The position numbers were made by a program, and so were the translations under genes. Positions 13,401 through 15,787 of a stretch of 15,787 nucleotides of DNA are shown here, piece by piece. This stretch comes from Nitrospirota bacterium (GTDB lineage Bacteria; Nitrospirota; Nitrospiria; Nitrospirales; UBA8639): NCBI GenBank assembly GCA_029865515.1, contig JAOUGQ010000045.1, positions 1 through 15,787 of the forward strand. Direction: 5' to 3'. How positions within the stretch are numbered: position 1 is the stretch's first letter; each line of letters opens with the position of its first letter. Below the pieces are notes generated by a model that searched no databases, was not told the DNA's origin, and saw only the letters and a program-made list of their open reading frames with translations.

Positions 13401-14208
13401 GGACCAACCACTCGTCATCGGTGGAATAGCGTGCAAACCCTCCCCCGATGTGATCGTACAGACCACCTGCGGCCATGCCATCGAGAGTTTTAGTGACCAT
13501 GGAGAGGATTTTTCCCTCTCGACTCCAATGATATTGGCGTAAGAGAAACGAGAGTCCGGTGGCAGGGGGAAACTTGGGGGCCTGTCCAAATCCCCCGTAC
13601 CGCGCATCGAAGTCGCGGGCAAATTGTTTGACGGCATCCTCGATCTCGGCTGCACCTACGGCAAGTGGGGAGGCCGGTTGTAGTGCGGCCCGTAGACGAG
13701 TGGTGAATCGACCGGCTTGTTGCACAATGTTGGCTTGATCCTTAAGCCACCCTTCGCCAATGTTTTTCAAAATTGTTCCGAATCCCGGACGACCATAGCG
13801 GTCGGTGGGCGGGAAATATGTTCCTGCAAAAATTGGCTCCTGATCGGGAGTGAGAAATACTGTCATGGGCCAACCGCCGTGCCCCTGGTTCATCGCGGTC
13901 GTGGCTTGCATATAGATTTCATCCAAATCCGGCCGTTCTTCCCTATCCACTTTAATATTCACGAAGTAGCGGTTCATAAGACCCGCGATGTCTTGATTTT
14001 CAAACGATTCCCGCTCCATCACGTGGCACCAATGGCAGGCTGAGTATCCGATTGAGAGCAAAATGGGTTTGTTCTCTTGTTTGGCCCGACTGAGTGCTTC
14101 TTTCCCCCATGGATACCAATCCACGGGATTGTAGGCGTGTTGCAGAAGGTAAGGACTGGTTTCGTGGCTCAGCCGATTGGGGTGGCGGATAGTTGTGGAT
14201 TCAGACAT
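10495..14208 (-). CDS. Fusion protein: thioredoxin-like/DUF255 (SPATA20/YyaL) protein plus aldo/keto reductase
   Basis: This continuous 1237-residue frame joins two whole proteins. Residues 1 to about 170 are a thioredoxin-like domain with a CHWC motif (C58, C61) and GGWPMTVFLTP. Residues about 190-688 are the (alpha/alpha)6-barrel part of the DUF255/SPATA20 family, related to N-acylglucosamine epimerases. They show GGLYDHIGGGFARYSTDDEW, PHFEKMLYDNA, DDKIITAWNGMM, DGATPSGNA and a family-type end VCKNFACQTPIT. Residues 689-740 are a Gly/Ser/Thr/Gln-rich linker. Residues 741-1237 are an aldo/keto reductase starting YTSFGSTGLTTSRIGFGG, with the tetrad D784, Y789, K821 and H884. It has a helical insertion (about 1055-1182) before the final LASTPGVTCVLNGI. 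There is no signal peptide, so it should be cytoplasmic. AKRs reduce carbonyls with NAD(P)H; DUF255 proteins have no agreed reaction. The ATG lacks a clear ribosome site. It follows the cytochrome gene by 92 bases. Confidence 0.93.
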   Translation of the reverse strand: MSESTTIRHPNRLSHETSPYLLQHAYNPVDWYPWGKEALSRAKQENKPILLSIGYSACHWCHVMERESFENQDIAGLMNRYFVNIKVDREERPDLDEIYMQATTAMNQGHGGWPMTVFLTPDQEPIFAGTYFPPTDRYGRPGFGTILKNIGEGWLKDQANIVQQAGRFTTRLRAALQPASPLAVGAAEIEDAVKQFARDFDARYGGFGQAPKFPPATGLSFLLRQYHWSREGKILSMVTKTLDGMAAGGLYDHIGGGFARYSTDDEWLVPHFEKMLYDNALLARTYVEAYQITGENRYHQVATETLDYILREMTAPEGGFYSATDADSEGVEGKFFVWTPEQIREIVTNEQDAAYFCAYYDITEGGNWEHTNIPRTPKSLEVVAQELGCSPESLRDTILRVKPTVYQARLKRVPPGLDDKIITAWNGMMIGTMAEAGRVFNHQPYRDGAIRAADFLLTTLSRPESRLWRTYREGHAHLNACLEDYAYAAEAMIDVYEATGHERYLHEAVSLAERILDDFEDQAHGGFFTTAADHEALIIRGREGADGATPSGNAVAASALARLSFHGDRENFRTAATKAIRAYGQQIGQVPRGFPKSLMVVDFLLRGPVELALVGTPDDKGYDQLRRSVNSCFVPYRILAYRQDLESESTHPLLAGKTLINGKATLYVCKNFACQTPITESQAVPSALSNPQGSTASAAGEKLQALTSQGLSGHATPQGTGQYVARILASPRDSRPTSHGYTSFGSTGLTTSRIGFGGYRIDVGVEDHQRALEKALQDGCNLIDTSTNYADGGSERLVGVVLKDLITKQVLSRNEVIVVSKIGYVQGNNLTRAEAREQAGKPFPEMVKYGKGIWHCLHPVFLEEQLMLSLDRLALETLDVCLLHNPEYFLSDAKNRQLSIDPIRLEDLRQEFYRRLQQAFVYLESQIAAGRLQYYGVSSNTCTAKPDNPEATSLSRMLKAAEAAAKQAGIPHHHFRVLQLPMNLFESGALLTQNTGPDASQTVLETAQEANIAVLVNRPLNAIPEKGGGMIRLADPQVEISNTNFDAQQPKVAALEHDYKQVLAPQIPKPEKGAAPLDYFNWAEELKRIRSSIQNLEHWDQIESQTIAPHANQVFQLLTRHFAGKKEEEQIWESWRDRYVPELVSLLKVMRMEAAQKSAKKLAEIRQIIDPLLPEAKRNEPFSRKALWALASTPGVTCVLNGIRHPIYVDDSLTILQWEPLTQPRTLLEAIHTAKIP

Positions 14209-14300
14209 AAGAGAGTGTGGCGGTTAGTGCATGCGTGAGAATTAATGCAAAATAGGCATGGTGTACGGTGCGAATATTTATAGCCTAAAACAGGTGTTAA

Positions 14301-14807
14301 TTATTTTGTCTGCTCTCCGAGGCTCCGTTCATACAACAATACTTTCCATCCGTCTTCTTCCGAAATAAATCCATTGGGTTGGACTACGGGAAGCATCCCT
14401 GTTCCTGGCACCCGGCCGGTCTGTCCCATGCTGCCATTCTTGAGGACCCACATCATTTCACCAGGTGTGCGATAAGTATTAAATTTGGGGTTGGTGAAAT
14501 TTCTGGGTTGAATAGGAAGGTTTTTCGCGGCTGCCCCATCCCCTTTCCCTTCCGCCCCGTGACAACTGATGCAGCCTCCACGTCCCAGAAAAATTTTTTC
14601 CCCTTCGGCCAGGATTTCCGGAGTGGGCTCAAAGGGAGGGTTCGTCGATTTGGCCTTAGCGAGCTCATTTGCGGGGACCCGGGAGATTTTGATGTTGAAT
14701 TCACCCCCTGCGCTACCATAGCCCGCAGGGTTGACCGACCAGGCTGGTGTTGCGAGGATAATCGAAAGGAGAACGGTGCTTCCTAGAATAGACAGATGTT
14801 GATTCAT
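14301..14807 (-). CDS. Secreted monohaem c-type cytochrome
   Basis: The product has 168 residues from the ATG at 14807. Residues 1-24 are a signal peptide with a hydrophobic core (LGSTVLLSIILATPAWS), probably cut after AWS, so the mature protein is periplasmic or membrane-associated. One haem-binding motif CISCH lies at 79-83, within GGCISCHGAEGKGDG. M138 in GTGMLP is the likely second iron ligand, with M127 as an alternative. This is the class I cytochrome c pattern, used for single-electron transfer; the partner is not visible. An N-terminal extension of about 40 residues precedes the haem domain. An ATG five codons upstream is rejected because a very good ribosome site (GAAGGAGGA) lies between it and the chosen start. 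It heads the - strand run that continues with the fusion gene. Confidence 0.92.
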   Translation of the reverse strand: MNQHLSILGSTVLLSIILATPAWSVNPAGYGSAGGEFNIKISRVPANELAKAKSTNPPFEPTPEILAEGEKIFLGRGGCISCHGAEGKGDGAAAKNLPIQPRNFTNPKFNTYRTPGEMMWVLKNGSMGQTGRVPGTGMLPVVQPNGFISEEDGWKVLLYERSLGEQTK

Positions 14808-14811
14808 GGAA

Positions 14812-14820
14812 TCCTCCTTC
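14812..14820 (-). promoter_or_regulatory. Ribosome-binding site deciding the cytochrome c start
   Basis: On the - strand GAAGGAGGA ends four bases before the ATG at 14807-14805. It is the strongest Shine-Dalgarno match noticed in the window. It excludes the in-frame ATG at 14822, which would place this element inside the coding region, and suggests high translation of the cytochrome. Confidence 0.8.
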
Positions 14821-14910
14821 AAGGCATTTTGGGATTAAGTAGAAAAATATTCATTAGGTTGTTGGCTGACCTGCGTGACCGGAGATTTTTCAGGGTTAGG
14901 TGTAAAGGTA

Positions 14911-14930
14911 GGCAGGATACCAATCCTGCC
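14911..14930. repeat. Perfect 8-bp dyad in the divergent cytochrome c / J-domain gap
   Basis: GGCAGGAT (14911-14918) and ATCCTGCC (14923-14930) flank the four-base centre ACCA. No T-run follows on either strand, so it is not a classic terminator. It lies about 100 bases upstream of the cytochrome start and about 120 bases upstream of the J-domain gene start. That position is equally suited to an operator acting on both genes or to a leader hairpin. Confidence 0.5.
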
Positions 14931-15013
14931 GGTGGGGGGCAATCTCTGCACCATCCTTATGCTGAACCTCTCTATCGTATCGCAACGGACCTCCTCGGGG
15001 TGAGGGCTGTTGT

Positions 15014-15021
15014 GTTAGAAT
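15014..15021 (+). promoter_or_regulatory. Possible extended -10 element for the J-domain gene
   Basis: TAGAAT (15016-15021) matches the -10 consensus at five of six positions, but no recognisable -35 hexamer lies at the normal distance upstream. The bases just before it (GTGT) give only a partial extended -10. Transcription would start near 15028 and leave about 25 bases of leader. This is a weak prediction. Confidence 0.25.
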
Positions 15022-15052
15022 TGGCCTCAAAATTTTCTTGAGCGTTGGCATT

Positions 15053-15673
15053 ATGGCCCTTAATGAACAGAATAAACGGAAGTTTGTGGCCGGGATGAGT
15101 CGGAGGATTGCCAAACTCCGTGATCAATCTGAACAAAGTCTGGACTTTGCCATCGAAACCATGTTTCAAGAGCGCACTGATGCCTATTTGCACGTTGAAC
15201 AGGGTCTGATAGAAGTCGATCGTATGTTAGGTCTGGTTGAGGGGGAGTTAGAGGAGATTACCGAGCTGACAGCCGCTCAGCGCCTAGAATCGCGGTTGGA
15301 ATTTATTGAGGATCGGTTTGAAGAGTTTGAAAGCGAAATCCGGCAGCGCCCTCGTCGTCGACGGCAAAAGATCAATCTCTTCAATTTCTTTAAGGCCGCG
15401 GGTGGCGGAGGAGGGGAAGGACAGGCCACCTCGGCTCGTGGAGAAATCCGTTCGTCTGTCCAAGCTTACGAAGTGCTAGGTGTTGAATTTGGAAGTCCGT
15501 TGCCAGTTGTGACCAGAGCGTTCCGGGAGCGGGCAAAGAAAATCCATCCGGACATCCGACAAGGCGACCGCAGTTCGGAGCCGGAACTCCGACGGATTAT
15601 CGAAGCCTATCAATTTCTTAAAACCGACTATTTTGGCAATGCGGCTTCGGATTCGTTTCAGCGGCCGTTTTAA
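15053..15673 (+). CDS. Small co-chaperone-like protein with C-terminal J domain
   Basis: The 206-residue product (from ATG 15053) has an acidic, helical N-terminal half (about 1-98) rich in Glu, Leu and Arg that should form coiled coils. A very basic patch RRRRQK (101-106) and a poly-Gly linker (117-121) follow. The C-terminal J domain (about 135-194) has AYEVLGVEFG, the invariant HPD (165-167) and EAYQFLK. J domains recruit and stimulate the ATPase of Hsp70 (DnaK). The protein lacks the Gly/Phe region, zinc fingers and substrate domains of DnaJ, so it is a class III J protein. The N-terminal half may be the adaptor that chooses the client. It has no signal peptide or membrane helix. A TTG at 15038 would add five residues; ATG was preferred, and no clear ribosome site helps. 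It is divergent from the cytochrome gene. Confidence 0.8.
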   Translation: MALNEQNKRKFVAGMSRRIAKLRDQSEQSLDFAIETMFQERTDAYLHVEQGLIEVDRMLGLVEGELEEITELTAAQRLESRLEFIEDRFEEFESEIRQRPRRRRQKINLFNFFKAAGGGGGEGQATSARGEIRSSVQAYEVLGVEFGSPLPVVTRAFRERAKKIHPDIRQGDRSSEPELRRIIEAYQFLKTDYFGNAASDSFQRPF

Positions 15674-15787
15674 GATTGGGTGGGCTGGGAGCCGTTAGAA
15701 TTTGGACGAATCGGCTGCAAATTTCTTCAGATGAAAGCTTCTCGCTTCCTTGAGCCATCACACCACTAATAAGGTATAAGGCGACCG

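Noticed and set aside
10980..14043. Many short + and - strand frames inside the fusion gene
   Set aside because: All are shadows in other frames of a gene whose domains are supported along its whole length.
14379..14786. 135-codon + strand frame opposite the cytochrome c gene
   Set aside because: It is fully antisense to a gene with a signal peptide, CxxCH motif and strong ribosome site; no family resemblance on its own.
14911..14930. Perfect hairpin considered as a Rho-independent terminator
   Set aside because: Neither strand has a T-run after it and no gene ends nearby; both flanking genes start, not end, on either side.
15674..15787. Search for a tRNA, terminator or new gene at the right edge
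   Set aside because: Only a 5-bp AGCCG/CGGCT pair with a long loop and no T-run was found; no cloverleaf or coding start could be supported.

Overview
The window looks like a chromosomal segment of a Gram-negative-type bacterium. FtsH, ComEC and a secreted c-type cytochrome all imply a cytoplasmic membrane facing a periplasm. Base composition is roughly balanced, judged by eye. The gene content (tilS-hpt-ftsH-folP-glmM, an SPATA20/DUF255-type protein, a monohaem cytochrome c, a pentapeptide-repeat protein) would fit a Nitrospira-like member of the Nitrospirota, perhaps a moderate-GC lineage. That placement is an inference from gene content and style; no marker gene is present to prove it. No phage, IS, CRISPR, tRNA or rRNA signature was seen.

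Region 1 (1-5639, + strand) is a housekeeping block: the C-terminal end of tilS, then hpt, ftsH, folP and glmM. It joins two widely conserved orders: tilS-hpt-ftsH (as in Firmicutes) and ftsH-folP-glmM (as in E. coli). The genes serve tRNA(Ile) decoding, purine salvage, membrane proteolysis, folate synthesis and peptidoglycan/LPS precursor synthesis. A good sigma70-like promoter lies between hpt and ftsH. A 377-bp gap lies between ftsH and folP. A small ORF of doubtful reality overlaps the folP stop codon. Hpt has an unusual flexible-loop sequence.

Region 2 (5901-9385, + strand) holds a full-length ComEC DNA-uptake channel with its metallo-beta-lactamase domain, then a pentapeptide-repeat protein of 35 uninterrupted repeats.

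Region 3 (9643-14807, - strand; transcription order right to left) holds a secreted monohaem cytochrome c, a 1237-residue fusion protein and a ZIP-family metal transporter. The fusion joins a complete thioredoxin-like/DUF255 (SPATA20/YyaL) protein, through a low-complexity linker, to a complete aldo/keto reductase with all four catalytic residues. It is the most unusual object in the window. A 7-7-7 inverted repeat lies just upstream of the ZIP gene in an AT-rich patch, and a strong stem-loop follows its stop codon.

Region 4 (15053-15673, + strand), divergent from the cytochrome gene, encodes a small soluble protein with an N-terminal helical/coiled-coil half and a C-terminal J domain (HPD present). 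The divergent intergenic region carries a perfect 8-bp dyad. No clear new defence or mobile system is visible; the best candidates for novelty are the fusion protein, the altered Hpt loop and the C-terminal-J-domain protein.
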